A DNA stretch of 64,000 bases, from contig NZ_JBBNAC010000001.1 in assembly GCF_037996825.1 (NCBI RefSeq), positions 3,162,001 through 3,226,000 on the forward strand, written 5' to 3'. Below are positions 51,290-60,406 of this stretch, in pieces (the first letter of the stretch is position 1; every line of letters begins with the position of its first letter). The stretch is from Bdellovibrio sp. BCCA (GTDB lineage Bacteria > Bdellovibrionota > Bdellovibrionia > Bdellovibrionales > Bdellovibrionaceae). The position numbers and the translations under genes were made by a program. The notes beneath the pieces were generated by a model, which was not told where the DNA came from, did no database searches, and was given only the letters and a program-made list of their open reading frames with translations.

Positions 51290-53104
51290 TTAGACTTTTT
51301 TCATTTCTTCAAGATTCTTTTCAGCCAGCGGGCTTAAACGAACCCCGACTTCCGCCAACTGATCGCGGCTGACTTCACTTGGGCAGTCTGCCATCAAGTC
51401 GGAAGCCTTCGCTGTTTTCGGGAAGGCGATCACTTCACGAATCGCATCTGTTCCGCAAAGAAGCATCACAAGACGGTCCATACCCCAAGCGATACCACCG
51501 TGAGGGGGCGCACCGTATTTCAAAGCATCAAGCAAGAATCCAAACTTCGCTTCTTGTTGTTCTTTGTTCATTCCCAAAAGACGGAACATCGCTTGTTGCA
51601 ACTCTGTACGATAGATACGGATACTTCCGCCACCCATTTCGTAACCGTTACAAACAAGGTCGTAAGCTTTTGCAAGCATCTTGCCGTAAGTCGCTTCGTT
51701 ACCGTCGATCAAATCTTGCATGAACTCGTCTTTTGGAGATGTGAACGGATGATGTCTTGAAACCCAACGTTTTTCCTCTGGAGAGTATTCAAACGCCGGG
51801 AAGTCGATCACCCACAAGAAATGATCTTTCGAGGTATCGATCAAATTCAATTCTTTACCCAAGTGCAAACGCAATGTTGAAAGAGCGGCGCATGCCGTTT
51901 CAAAATCATCGCCCACAATCAAAGCGCAGTCTCCTGGATTTGCACCCACAGCTTTAAACATTTCCGCCAATTTTTCTGGCGTGAAGAATTTAGAAACTGG
52001 AGACGACAATGAGCCGTCCGCTTCGGCTTTGATCCACACAAGGCCTTTCGCACCTGCGCGTTTTGCCATGTCCGTCAATTTATCAAACTGACCGCGAGAG
52101 TAGGTGCCACCTTTAGGAACGGCAATACCACGCACGATTCCACCACGCGCAAGAACGTCGTCGAAAACTTTAAAGCCTGAACCTGTCACGATGCTTTGAA
52201 GATCTTTGATCTCCATGCCGAAACGTGTGTCTGGTTTGTCGCTGCCGTAACGATCCATCGCCTCTTGGAAAGACATGCGGGGAATATCGCCGACATCAAC
52301 GCCTTTGATTTCTTTCCAAATCGTGCGCAAAAGTTTTTCATTGATTTGCATGATGTCTTCTTGATCGATGAAAGACATCTCCATGTCGATCTGTGAGAAC
52401 TCCGGTTGACGGTCGGCACGCAAATCTTCGTCACGGAAGCAACGAGCGATTTGGAAATAGCGATCGTAACCAGACACCATCAAAAGCTGTTTCAAGATTT
52501 GTGGTGATTGAGGCAAAGCATAGAATGTACCTTGGTTCACGCGTGAAGGCACAAGATAGTCACGCGCCCCCTCTGGAGTGGACTTAAACAAAATCGGCGT
52601 TTCGACTTCGACAAAACCATTGTCTGAAAGAAAACGACGAACCAACTGCGCCACTTTATGGCGAGTCAAAAGATGATGAGTCAAACGAGGCGAACGAAGA
52701 TCCAAATAACGGTGCTTCAAACGCAAAGTCTCGTTCACATTTTCATCATCCACTTGGAATGGAGGAACAGCAGACTCATTCAAAATTTCGCAACGAGTGG
52801 CTTCGACTTCAATAGCCCCTGTCGCGATTTTGTTATTTTTCATACCATCTGGACGAGCGCGTACAACACCTTCCAGCGCAAGAACGAATTCTCCGCGAAG
52901 ATTTTTTGCAGCCGAAGTTTCTGGTTTATTCGGATCCAAAACGACTTGCACGATACCTTCACGGTCGCGGAGGTCGATAAACACAAGACTTCCGTGGTCG
53001 CGACGCACATCGACCCAGCCCATGAGGACTACTTTTTGGCCTACTTGAGGGAGGTCCAGACTTCCACAATAATGCGTTCTCTTTAGATCTTTAACAAACT
53101 TCAT
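51290..53104 (-). CDS. aspS: Aspartyl-tRNA synthetase, bacterial type
   Basis: 604 residues from the ATG at 53104. Anticodon-binding OB domain first (VVLMGWVDVRRDHGSLVFIDLRDREG), then class II core: motif 1 region FVEVETPILFKSTPEGARDYLVPSR, motif 2 FQIARCFRDEDLRADRQPEFSQIDMEMS, a GAD insertion (about residues 290-410), and motif 3 GGIAWGMDRLVMLL. It charges tRNA-Asp; whether it also charges tRNA-Asn cannot be told here. A longer in-frame start at 53194 is unlikely. Confidence 0.96.
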   Translation of the reverse strand: MKFVKDLKRTHYCGSLDLPQVGQKVVLMGWVDVRRDHGSLVFIDLRDREGIVQVVLDPNKPETSAAKNLRGEFVLALEGVVRARPDGMKNNKIATGAIEVEATRCEILNESAVPPFQVDDENVNETLRLKHRYLDLRSPRLTHHLLTRHKVAQLVRRFLSDNGFVEVETPILFKSTPEGARDYLVPSRVNQGTFYALPQSPQILKQLLMVSGYDRYFQIARCFRDEDLRADRQPEFSQIDMEMSFIDQEDIMQINEKLLRTIWKEIKGVDVGDIPRMSFQEAMDRYGSDKPDTRFGMEIKDLQSIVTGSGFKVFDDVLARGGIVRGIAVPKGGTYSRGQFDKLTDMAKRAGAKGLVWIKAEADGSLSSPVSKFFTPEKLAEMFKAVGANPGDCALIVGDDFETACAALSTLRLHLGKELNLIDTSKDHFLWVIDFPAFEYSPEEKRWVSRHHPFTSPKDEFMQDLIDGNEATYGKMLAKAYDLVCNGYEMGGGSIRIYRTELQQAMFRLLGMNKEQQEAKFGFLLDALKYGAPPHGGIAWGMDRLVMLLCGTDAIREVIAFPKTAKASDLMADCPSEVSRDQLAEVGVRLSPLAEKNLEEMKKV

Positions 53105-53276
53105 AAATCTACCTTGCTCGTGAGGGACAGATTTACATATTGTGCCATTCCAGTCAAAAGCCATATTTTTATACCTCCCATAAGTCGAAGCCACTTGGCA
53201 TTCTGCTTCCTTTTTCTCAGGACTGTCCTTTATAATTTTAGTTCAACATCTGTCCCATTAAATGAAGGTAAGGTAG

Positions 53277-53582
53277 ATGCCAAAATTCACAATAGACCAC
53301 GAAAGCAGTCAGAACGCCGAAGAGGCTTACAAAAAAATTAAAGAATTCCTTTCAAATGATCAGGACATTCGACGCTTTGACCCAAAGCTTCAATGCTCTT
53401 TTGACGATGGCGGCAAGAAAGCGGCTTTGAAGGGAGCGCAATTTAAAGCGGATATGACGGTGGCTTCCGCTGGCGCAGGCAGTAAAGTCTCTGTGACTGT
53501 CGATCTGCCGTTGATGCTCACTCCGTTCAAAGGTAAAGTCCAAGAAACTTTGCAAAGGAAACTGGCTAAGTATCTAGGCTAA
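53277..53582 (+). CDS. Polyhydroxyalkanoic acid system (PHA_gran_rgn) family protein
   Basis: 101 residues. The pattern MPKFTIDHESSQNAEEAYKKIKEFLSND then AQFKADMTVASAGAGSKVSV and LPLMLTPFKGKVQETLQRKLAKYLG matches small PHA_gran_rgn family proteins, named from polyhydroxyalkanoate loci but found without them. Cytoplasmic. It lies 7 bases before the sigma factor gene and may share its transcript. Confidence 0.75.
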   Translation: MPKFTIDHESSQNAEEAYKKIKEFLSNDQDIRRFDPKLQCSFDDGGKKAALKGAQFKADMTVASAGAGSKVSVTVDLPLMLTPFKGKVQETLQRKLAKYLG

Positions 53583-53589
53583 AAACTCT

Positions 53590-54711
53590 ATGGCAAAAAC
53601 CAAGGCTAAGTCCCCTTCTTCCGAAAAATCCAAGACCGCATCTAAGACTGCAAAAAAAGCAGCTTCTAAAACGGCTGCGTCTGCGACCAAATCGGAAAAA
53701 AAGGTCGAGCCGAAGAGCGTCGTTGCAGAGATCGTTGAGGACCAACATCACGACGACATTCATCCTGCCGCTGAGGCGGAAAAAGCTTATGCCGTTTCTT
53801 CGCATGAAGAGGATTTCGATACTCACGAATCCGCTGAGGATTCGAAATCCCTTGCGGTCGCTGACAACTCCAAAGCGATCACCTCCTCAGACCCTTTGGT
53901 GATGTATTTAAATGAAATTCGTCGCTACAAAGTTTTGACTAGGGAAGAAGAAACCGCGCTTGCCAAAAAATATTTTGAATCCAAAGATCCTGCTGCCGCT
54001 GAAGCTCTCGTGAAAGCCAACTTGCGTTTCGTCGTCAAGGTCGCTGCTGAATACTCCAAGTTCGGTTCGAAAATGATCGACCTTATTCAAGAAGGCAACG
54101 TGGGACTTATGCATGCGGTTCGCGAGTTCAATCCTTACAAAGGCGCTCGCTTAATCACGTATGCTGTGTGGTGGATTCGCGGATACATTCAAGAGTTCCT
54201 CATGCGCCAGTATTCCATGGTGAGGATCGGAACAACTCAGAACCAACGCAAACTTTTTTACCAACTGCAAAAAGAAAAAGAAGCCTTGGATGCTATGGGC
54301 ATTGAACCGAACACCGCTTTGATCAGCAGTCGTTTGGGAATTCCTGAAGATGAAGTTCGCGATATGGCGATGCGTATGTCCGGTCGAGACATGAGTTTGG
54401 ATCGTCCTGTTGACGAAGACTCCGGTACAAGCTTCGGAGATCTTCAAAAAGACGTTAACGATCAGCCCTTGGATGAAGTCCTTGCCAAAGAAGAACAGCT
54501 TGAAATCTTAAAGAAAAAAATCGAGGAGATCCGTCCTGAACTTTCTGATCGCGAAAAAATCATTTTGGATGAGCGTATCTTGAACGACGATCCGTTGACT
54601 TTACAAGAGATCGGCGAAAAGTATGGCATCACCCGTGAAGCCGTTCGTCAGATGGAAGCGCGTCTGATGAAAAAAATCAAAGCCAAAATGGATGAAGAAG
54701 CCTCTGAATAA
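53590..54711 (+). CDS. RpoH-like (sigma-32) RNA polymerase sigma factor with basic N-terminal extension
   Basis: 373 residues, against about 285 for typical RpoH. Residues 1-100 are an extra tail: Lys/Ala/Ser-rich first, then acidic. The sigma-70 core starts near residue 105 (DPLVMYLNEIRRYKVLTREEE), region 2 FVVKVAAEYSKF...DLIQEGNVGLMHAV and YAVWWIRGYIQEFLMRQ, the RpoH box QRKLFYQLQ, and region 4 DREKIILDERIL...LTLQEIGEKYGITREAVRQMEARLMKKI. It should direct heat-shock-type or similar genes. The RpoH box supports the group assignment. Confidence 0.85.
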   Translation: MAKTKAKSPSSEKSKTASKTAKKAASKTAASATKSEKKVEPKSVVAEIVEDQHHDDIHPAAEAEKAYAVSSHEEDFDTHESAEDSKSLAVADNSKAITSSDPLVMYLNEIRRYKVLTREEETALAKKYFESKDPAAAEALVKANLRFVVKVAAEYSKFGSKMIDLIQEGNVGLMHAVREFNPYKGARLITYAVWWIRGYIQEFLMRQYSMVRIGTTQNQRKLFYQLQKEKEALDAMGIEPNTALISSRLGIPEDEVRDMAMRMSGRDMSLDRPVDEDSGTSFGDLQKDVNDQPLDEVLAKEEQLEILKKKIEEIRPELSDREKIILDERILNDDPLTLQEIGEKYGITREAVRQMEARLMKKIKAKMDEEASE

Positions 54712-54720
54712 TTTTTTTCA

Positions 54721-55743
54721 CTAAAGATAAATCACGTCATTTTGCAAAAGAGGCTCCACCGTTTTATATCCCTGTGGATGCGTTCTATGCCATTGCCAAG
54801 CATGCTTCACAATATCTTCTAGATGAGTATACTGCGGCTTCCAACCCAAGTGTTTTCGGATTTTTTCACTTGAAGCAATCAGTGTGGCCGGGTCACCCGC
54901 TCTGCGCGCCTCTTCTTTTACCGATAATTTTCTACCGGTGACCGTTTCGCAAGTTTTGATAATTTCTTTGACGGAAAATCCGCGCTCGTTTCCTAAATTA
55001 TAAACTTCGCACTTTTCACTGCCCAAAGATTCCAGCGCCAGAATGTGCGCATCAATAAGATCCATCACATGAATATAATCACGAATGCAGGTTCCGTCTG
55101 ATGTTGGATAATCGGTTCCGAAAATTTTGACTTCCGCCCAAGGATCTAGGGTCGCTTTCAGAACTCGTGGAATTAAATGTGTTTCAGGATCATGGGCTTC
55201 GCCTATGTCGCCCTCAGGGTGAGCTCCTGCCACATTGAAATATCTTAAGACGGCATATTTTAACCCGTAAGCTGCAGCAAAATCCTCAAGCACCATTTCC
55301 GTCATGAGTTTGCTGCGACCATAGGGATTTATAGCAAGCTTTGGATGCGATTCCACGATCGGGCATTTTTCAGGATTGCCATATACGGCGGCCGTGGATG
55401 AAAAAATAATCTTATTCACTTGCGCATCACGCATCGCCATTAAAAGGTTGAGCGTATTGCCTAAATTATTCTGATAATATTTGTGAGGATTTAAAACACT
55501 TTCTCCGACTTCGATATTCGCGGCGAAATGCAGAACCGCTTCAATTCCATGCGCGCGAAAAGCGCTATTCAGTGTCTCAAAACTATTTGTGTTTCCAAAA
55601 ATGAATTCCGCTCTGTCGTCAACAGCTGTACGAAATCCCGTAGAAAGATTGTCATAGACCACCACGCGGTGCCCACGGTCTAAAAGTTCCCGCACGGCAT
55701 GACTGCCAATATAACCCGCGCCTCCCGTTACCATCACACGCAT
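54721..55743 (-). CDS. galE: UDP-glucose 4-epimerase
   Basis: 340 residues from the ATG at 55743 (ribosome site TAGGAG). Short-chain dehydrogenase fold: MVTGGAGYIGSHAVREL (NAD loop), IIFSSTAAVYGNP (catalytic Ser region), YGRSKLMTEMVLEDF (Tyr-x3-Lys), CIRDYIHVMDL and YNLGNERGFSVKEI, all typical of GalE. It interconverts UDP-glucose and UDP-galactose, feeding the Glf enzyme encoded just upstream (9-base gap). Confidence 0.93.
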   Translation of the reverse strand: MRVMVTGGAGYIGSHAVRELLDRGHRVVVYDNLSTGFRTAVDDRAEFIFGNTNSFETLNSAFRAHGIEAVLHFAANIEVGESVLNPHKYYQNNLGNTLNLLMAMRDAQVNKIIFSSTAAVYGNPEKCPIVESHPKLAINPYGRSKLMTEMVLEDFAAAYGLKYAVLRYFNVAGAHPEGDIGEAHDPETHLIPRVLKATLDPWAEVKIFGTDYPTSDGTCIRDYIHVMDLIDAHILALESLGSEKCEVYNLGNERGFSVKEIIKTCETVTGRKLSVKEEARRAGDPATLIASSEKIRKHLGWKPQYTHLEDIVKHAWQWHRTHPQGYKTVEPLLQNDVIYL

Positions 55744-55751
55744 AAATTCTC

Positions 55752-56900
55752 CTACAATGGTGACTGGCTGAAGCTGGGCCAATCAGAAATATTTTTACTT
55801 AAGCAGACCTTGGCCAAATCCAAAGACTCCCCTATCACAACGTGCATATCCAAATAGCGATAAGTGCCCAGACGTCCGATAAAAGTGACGTTCTTTTCTT
55901 GCTCGGCGAGTTCCACGTATTTTTTTAAGAGCGTGAGATCTTCGGGCAAGCGCAATGGGTAATAAGGAGTGTCTTCAGGTTTTGCAAAGTCACTGTACTC
56001 TTTAAAGCATACGGTTTTTTCGTGAGTTTCCCACGGAGAAAAATGCTTATGCTCTGTGATACGCGTGTACGGCACTTCGGCTTCGCAATAGTTAATAACA
56101 GGATTTCCCTGAAAATCTCCTTGAGCGACGAACTTTTCAAACTTCAAAGTTCGGTAACGTAAACGACCTAATTTGAATTCAAAGTAGCTGTCAATCGGGC
56201 CGCTCCAGAATACGTGTTGGTAGAGATGTTTTTCCTGAGGCTTGAATTTTTGTTTTAGTCGCACTTCAATATCGTCGTGCTTCAGGATTTTTTGAACAAT
56301 GGGAGTGTAACCTTCGACAGGCAACCCCTGATATTTTTGATTATAGTAATTATCATCATAGTTAAACCTGACTGGCAGGCGCTTAAGAATTGAGGCGGGA
56401 AGTTTTTGCGGCTCAACGCCCCACTGCTTTTTGGTATAACCGTAGAAAAAACTTTTGTAGAGAGCAGAGCCTAAAAACGTAAGAGCCTGCTCTTCGAAGT
56501 TTTGCGGCTCGGAGATACTTTTTTCAGAGAGATTTTTTAAAAAATCTTCGGCCTCTTGCGGGTTCATTCTCTTTTTAAAATATTGATTGATGGTCAAAAG
56601 ATTGATCGGCATGGAGAACACACCCTCTCGAGTCACGGCCTTCACCCGATTGACGAAAGGAACAAATTCGGACCAACGATTGACGTAGTCCCAGACGTCT
56701 TTTCGGCTCGTATTAAAAATGTGAGGACCGTATTGATGAAGAAGTATTCCCGTTTCATCATCTCTTTTAGTAAAACAGTTTCCGGCGATATGATCCCGCT
56801 CATCGAAAACAGTCACTTGGAAATCTCCTGTTTCAACGAGTTCACGGGCTAAAACCGCGCCCGCAAATCCGGCTCCAGCAATTGCGATTTTGTGTTTCAT
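55752..56900 (-). CDS. glf: UDP-galactopyranose mutase
   Basis: 382 residues from the ATG at 56900 (ribosome site AGGAG). FAD loop IAIAGAGFAGAVLAREL, then ILLHQYGPHIFNTSRKDVWDYV, and FFYGYTKKQWGVEPQKLPASILKRLPVRFNYDDNYY with the residues known to contact substrate. It converts UDP-galactopyranose to UDP-galactofuranose, so this cluster probably makes a galactofuranose-containing glycan. It follows the GH1-RmlD gene by 11 bases. Confidence 0.94.
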   Translation of the reverse strand: MKHKIAIAGAGFAGAVLARELVETGDFQVTVFDERDHIAGNCFTKRDDETGILLHQYGPHIFNTSRKDVWDYVNRWSEFVPFVNRVKAVTREGVFSMPINLLTINQYFKKRMNPQEAEDFLKNLSEKSISEPQNFEEQALTFLGSALYKSFFYGYTKKQWGVEPQKLPASILKRLPVRFNYDDNYYNQKYQGLPVEGYTPIVQKILKHDDIEVRLKQKFKPQEKHLYQHVFWSGPIDSYFEFKLGRLRYRTLKFEKFVAQGDFQGNPVINYCEAEVPYTRITEHKHFSPWETHEKTVCFKEYSDFAKPEDTPYYPLRLPEDLTLLKKYVELAEQEKNVTFIGRLGTYRYLDMHVVIGESLDLAKVCLSKNISDWPSFSQSPL

Positions 56901-56911
56901 GCACATCTCCT

Positions 56912-59086
56912 TTAAATACTGACTTCAAGTTCTCGAAAATATTTCTCCAATCCTTCCTCGATACTCGGAAGAAGACGATGATACCTTTCACTTTTTAAAA
57001 CACTGTTGTACGGTCTTCGCGCCGGCTTATTCAGGTCTGCAAGAGGACATGGGACCACCAAATGCTTTTTAAACGGTTCCGTTCTTTGCACAGCGAGAAG
57101 TGCAAACTCGCTCCATGAAACGTCGCCATCATTGACCAGATGAACCAGCCCTTTTTCTTTGTCCATCAAAAGGTCCAAGCTGACATTGGCTAGATCCGGA
57201 ATATAAGTAGGGGAAATCCGAACGTCTTGCGCCGCTAGGAAATATTGTTTTTGCTGAAGAGCTCGCAAGCACGAAGTAATGAAATTGTATTCATCCCAAG
57301 GACCAAAAAAAGCGCTGGTGCGAATAACCAAAGCTTCCTGATTCAGTGACAGAACTTTTTGTTCCGCCACAGCTTTCGAATAACCATAGATGTTTAACGG
57401 ACGCGCCTCATGGCTTTCTAAATAAGGATTCTCCGACTCGCCATCAAAAACAAGATCCGAAGAAAACGTCATGAGTTGAATATTTTTTTCCAAACATTCC
57501 AACGCGAGAATTTCTGGACCATGAACATTTTCCCGAAAACATCTTTCGACGTCGCTTTCCGCCTCGTCCACCTTCACGTATCCCGCCGTATTAATAACAG
57601 CCCAAGGATTGAACTCCGTAAGAATTTTTAAAACATGGTCTCTTCGCGTAATATCTAACTGAGCCCGCGATAACAGACGGAATGGTATATTTCTTCTGGC
57701 ACAAATTCTGGCGAAAGCCCGCGATAGCGTGCCTCCGCCACCAGTAATTAAAATGGGACGGCCCTTCACAGGATCTAACGGAGTGAAAATCTCGTTGGGC
57801 GCATAGAGAATTCGCGCCGGTGTATTCCAAACTCCCTTTTGTTCTAAAAGAGGATGGCCAAAAGATTTTTCCTGAGCGCAACTCTCTAACATGTCCGTCA
57901 GTAAGGTTTTACGAGGATTTCCGTCCGCTGAACGCAGATCGAAGACGCCAGGTTCGTAAAAATAATTATCCTTCGTACAAAGCTCGTTCCAATCGAAACT
58001 GCCCAAAAGGCTCCAGGCCGTTACAGCTTGAATCGGTATTTGCTGTGCTCGCAAATTTTTGGCGCTTTGCCAAACTTCATTAAACCAACGCAACTGACTT
58101 TCGCGAAATCCGCGGCAATGAACTTCTGTGACTGCCATGGGCCGTTCATATCGGTTCCACGCTTCTAAAAGGATGGACTCTACAGACGGAGGTGCGACCT
58201 GGCCAGTATCAATAGCGCCGACATCGGCATAGAGATCTCTGCCGTTACCACCATGAAACAAAGGAGGATATAAATTCAAGCGGTGATCCAAGAAACGATT
58301 GCTGAGATGGTAATGGTTAAGACCCAGCACATCAATGCCACAGTGGTGATCTTGCATCCACGAAATTTCTTCCTCTTTAAGTTCTAGCAAAAGATAGTCG
58401 TAAAGAGAATGGCCGCGGTCTACTTTACCAGTGAGAAAATCAAACGAAAGCCAGCGTCTTTCATTTTCAAAATCACTTTGATACTTCAGCGGAGCCGTAC
58501 TTTGCGCTTTTCCCAAATCTTCGGTTTGAATAAGCCTTGCTTGAGAATTGACCGATTTAATTTCATTCATTGCAAGCACAGTGGCTTTGCACTGGTTAAA
58601 GACAGCTCTAATAAAATCGGCGTCATTCTTTTTATGCGGATACCAATGACCATAGAGACAACTAAAACGAGCCGTCGTCAGAATTTCGTTAATGGGAGTA
58701 TAGTCTTGAACCGACGGATAACGTTTCGCGAACGCCGCAGCGTATTCTGCAAACTTTTGCGGAAAATCGACATGCGTCAACTGTGTGTGCGACGGACCAC
58801 TTCCATGATGAAGAAAGCCTGCAATCGGTATGAGATTTAATTTTTTCAGTTCATCCATGCGAGCATCCGACCACTCCCACGAGGGTCTTTCGGCAGGACA
58901 TAACTGCTCCCAAAGGAACGGATAACGAATTCTTTCAGCACCGAGACTGGAAAAAAGATGCAAGTCGGTCATTCTTCGCGAATGACCACTCTTCTCTATT
59001 TGGCTGTAATAGGTGTCTTGCACACGATTTAAAGTGCACTCCACACCTATCCATAGCTTGAGAGGTTCCACGCTTAAAAAATCCAT
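56912..59086 (-). CDS. Fusion of GH1-like glycosidase and RmlD-type sugar-nucleotide reductase
   Basis: 724 residues. Residues 1-430 resemble family 1 glycosidases: acid/base Glu134 in TPINEI and nucleophile-position Glu321 in MAVTEVHC, with GLNHYH between. Residues about 443-724 form a Rossmann reductase: ILITGGGGTLSRAFAR, VINTAGYVKVDEAESDVERC, TFSSDLVFDGESENPYLE and IYGYSKAVAE (Tyr-x3-Lys), as in RmlD (dTDP-4-dehydrorhamnose reductase). No signal peptide. Substrates unknown; TGATG overlap with the glycosyltransferase upstream shows an operon. Confidence 0.82.
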   Translation of the reverse strand: MDFLSVEPLKLWIGVECTLNRVQDTYYSQIEKSGHSRRMTDLHLFSSLGAERIRYPFLWEQLCPAERPSWEWSDARMDELKKLNLIPIAGFLHHGSGPSHTQLTHVDFPQKFAEYAAAFAKRYPSVQDYTPINEILTTARFSCLYGHWYPHKKNDADFIRAVFNQCKATVLAMNEIKSVNSQARLIQTEDLGKAQSTAPLKYQSDFENERRWLSFDFLTGKVDRGHSLYDYLLLELKEEEISWMQDHHCGIDVLGLNHYHLSNRFLDHRLNLYPPLFHGGNGRDLYADVGAIDTGQVAPPSVESILLEAWNRYERPMAVTEVHCRGFRESQLRWFNEVWQSAKNLRAQQIPIQAVTAWSLLGSFDWNELCTKDNYFYEPGVFDLRSADGNPRKTLLTDMLESCAQEKSFGHPLLEQKGVWNTPARILYAPNEIFTPLDPVKGRPILITGGGGTLSRAFARICARRNIPFRLLSRAQLDITRRDHVLKILTEFNPWAVINTAGYVKVDEAESDVERCFRENVHGPEILALECLEKNIQLMTFSSDLVFDGESENPYLESHEARPLNIYGYSKAVAEQKVLSLNQEALVIRTSAFFGPWDEYNFITSCLRALQQKQYFLAAQDVRISPTYIPDLANVSLDLLMDKEKGLVHLVNDGDVSWSEFALLAVQRTEPFKKHLVVPCPLADLNKPARRPYNSVLKSERYHRLLPSIEEGLEKYFRELEVSI

Positions 59087-60240
59087 CAGTTCAGATTGTC
59101 GTACGATCTGTTGAAAGAGTTTTTATTTTCTAAAACATGAGTTTCCATCTCTGCCATTTTTCGCCATGTTCTGTCCCAAGAAATATCTTTTAAAAATTGA
59201 TCAATCTTTTCGATGCGAGCGGCATTTTTCTTAGTCGCTAGCACTCGCTCCACCCGCGCCACAAAATCTTTGGCGCAGTCGGCGATTTCAACAAGCTTAT
59301 TGGTTCCATAAGGTTCAACAACGTCACGAATGGACGTCGAGACCACTGGCAACCCTGCCGCGAGGTACTCGGGAGTTTTCGTAGGACTTATAAATTGTGT
59401 CGCTTCGTTCTTTGCAAAGGGCATCAAAGCGCAATCCCAGTTGCTCAGATAACGAGGAAGATCCTGATAATTCTTCATCCCTAAATAATGAATATTCTTT
59501 TCTCGAGGCAAAGTCGCCGGATTGATTTTTACAACAGGTCCAATCAGAACAAATTCCCACTGGGGCCTTAAAAGAGCCATGTCCTGCAAAAGCTCTAGAT
59601 CCATGCGTTCATCAATGACACCGACAAAACCCAAGCGGGGACGCTTGATATGTTTTTGGTCGGCGGGGTCGTCATGCGTTTCTCTGGCTGTTTTAAAATG
59701 AGCGGCGTCAATGGCACTTGGGAACGGATGCACGTTCATGTGACGATCTTTTTTAGCTTCATAGAGTGAATAACCGCCAGTGAAAACCAAGTCTGTTCTC
59801 ATCAGAAGAAGACGCTCTTTTTCAATCAATGCGGGATCTGCGCCCTTAAACTTTGAGAGTTCATCCATACAGTCATAAATGGTGACAGCGGGCTGTAAAT
59901 GATCTGAGAAATTAATAGCCATGGGCGTGTAATACCAAAAACTGTAATTTTGAATATTCTCGCCTTCGAAAAGGCTGTCGAGCAATCCACGCATCACTTC
60001 GTCTTTTTCTCTCGGGGAAAGATGATTCGGCATATGTGGAACAACGACATGCAGACGATCTTGAGTTAGACGAACATCCAAGTAAGGACTTTCCATCTTT
60101 TCAAAAATCGGTTCCTCCACAAAATACACTCGGCGATAGAGAGCATATCGTGTCATCAAGTGTTGGGGACGTTGAAAAACAAAATCCCAACGTAGGTGCG
60201 AAAAAACGACAAGATCTGAATCAGTGCAAATTGCTTTCAT
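59086..60240 (-). CDS. GT-B glycosyltransferase (TuaH-like)
   Basis: 384 residues from the ATG at 60240. LVVFSHLRWDFVFQRPQHLMTRYA at the N-terminus is characteristic of a group that often accompanies glf, similar to TuaH. The C-terminal half has GFVGVIDERMDLELL, then the nucleotide-sugar site SPTKTPEYLAAGLPVVST. It probably transfers galactofuranose or a related sugar in the cytoplasm; the donor is inferred from the neighbours. First gene of this minus-strand run; a divergent promoter region of about 165 bases precedes it. Confidence 0.85.
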   Translation of the reverse strand: MKAICTDSDLVVFSHLRWDFVFQRPQHLMTRYALYRRVYFVEEPIFEKMESPYLDVRLTQDRLHVVVPHMPNHLSPREKDEVMRGLLDSLFEGENIQNYSFWYYTPMAINFSDHLQPAVTIYDCMDELSKFKGADPALIEKERLLLMRTDLVFTGGYSLYEAKKDRHMNVHPFPSAIDAAHFKTARETHDDPADQKHIKRPRLGFVGVIDERMDLELLQDMALLRPQWEFVLIGPVVKINPATLPREKNIHYLGMKNYQDLPRYLSNWDCALMPFAKNEATQFISPTKTPEYLAAGLPVVSTSIRDVVEPYGTNKLVEIADCAKDFVARVERVLATKKNAARIEKIDQFLKDISWDRTWRKMAEMETHVLENKNSFNRSYDNLN

Positions 60241-60406
60241 GATTTTATTCCTCATTTTTCTTAATATTTCTTAAAAAGAAAATTCATGAAACCGTTGGAC
60301 AGAGGCAATTGCAAACGAAAGGAATTTTCGGTTGCACAAAAACATGCTGCCAAAATTCCGTCCATGATTTGAGATTAGAAAATAAACATATACAGCGGAG
60401 AAAATT

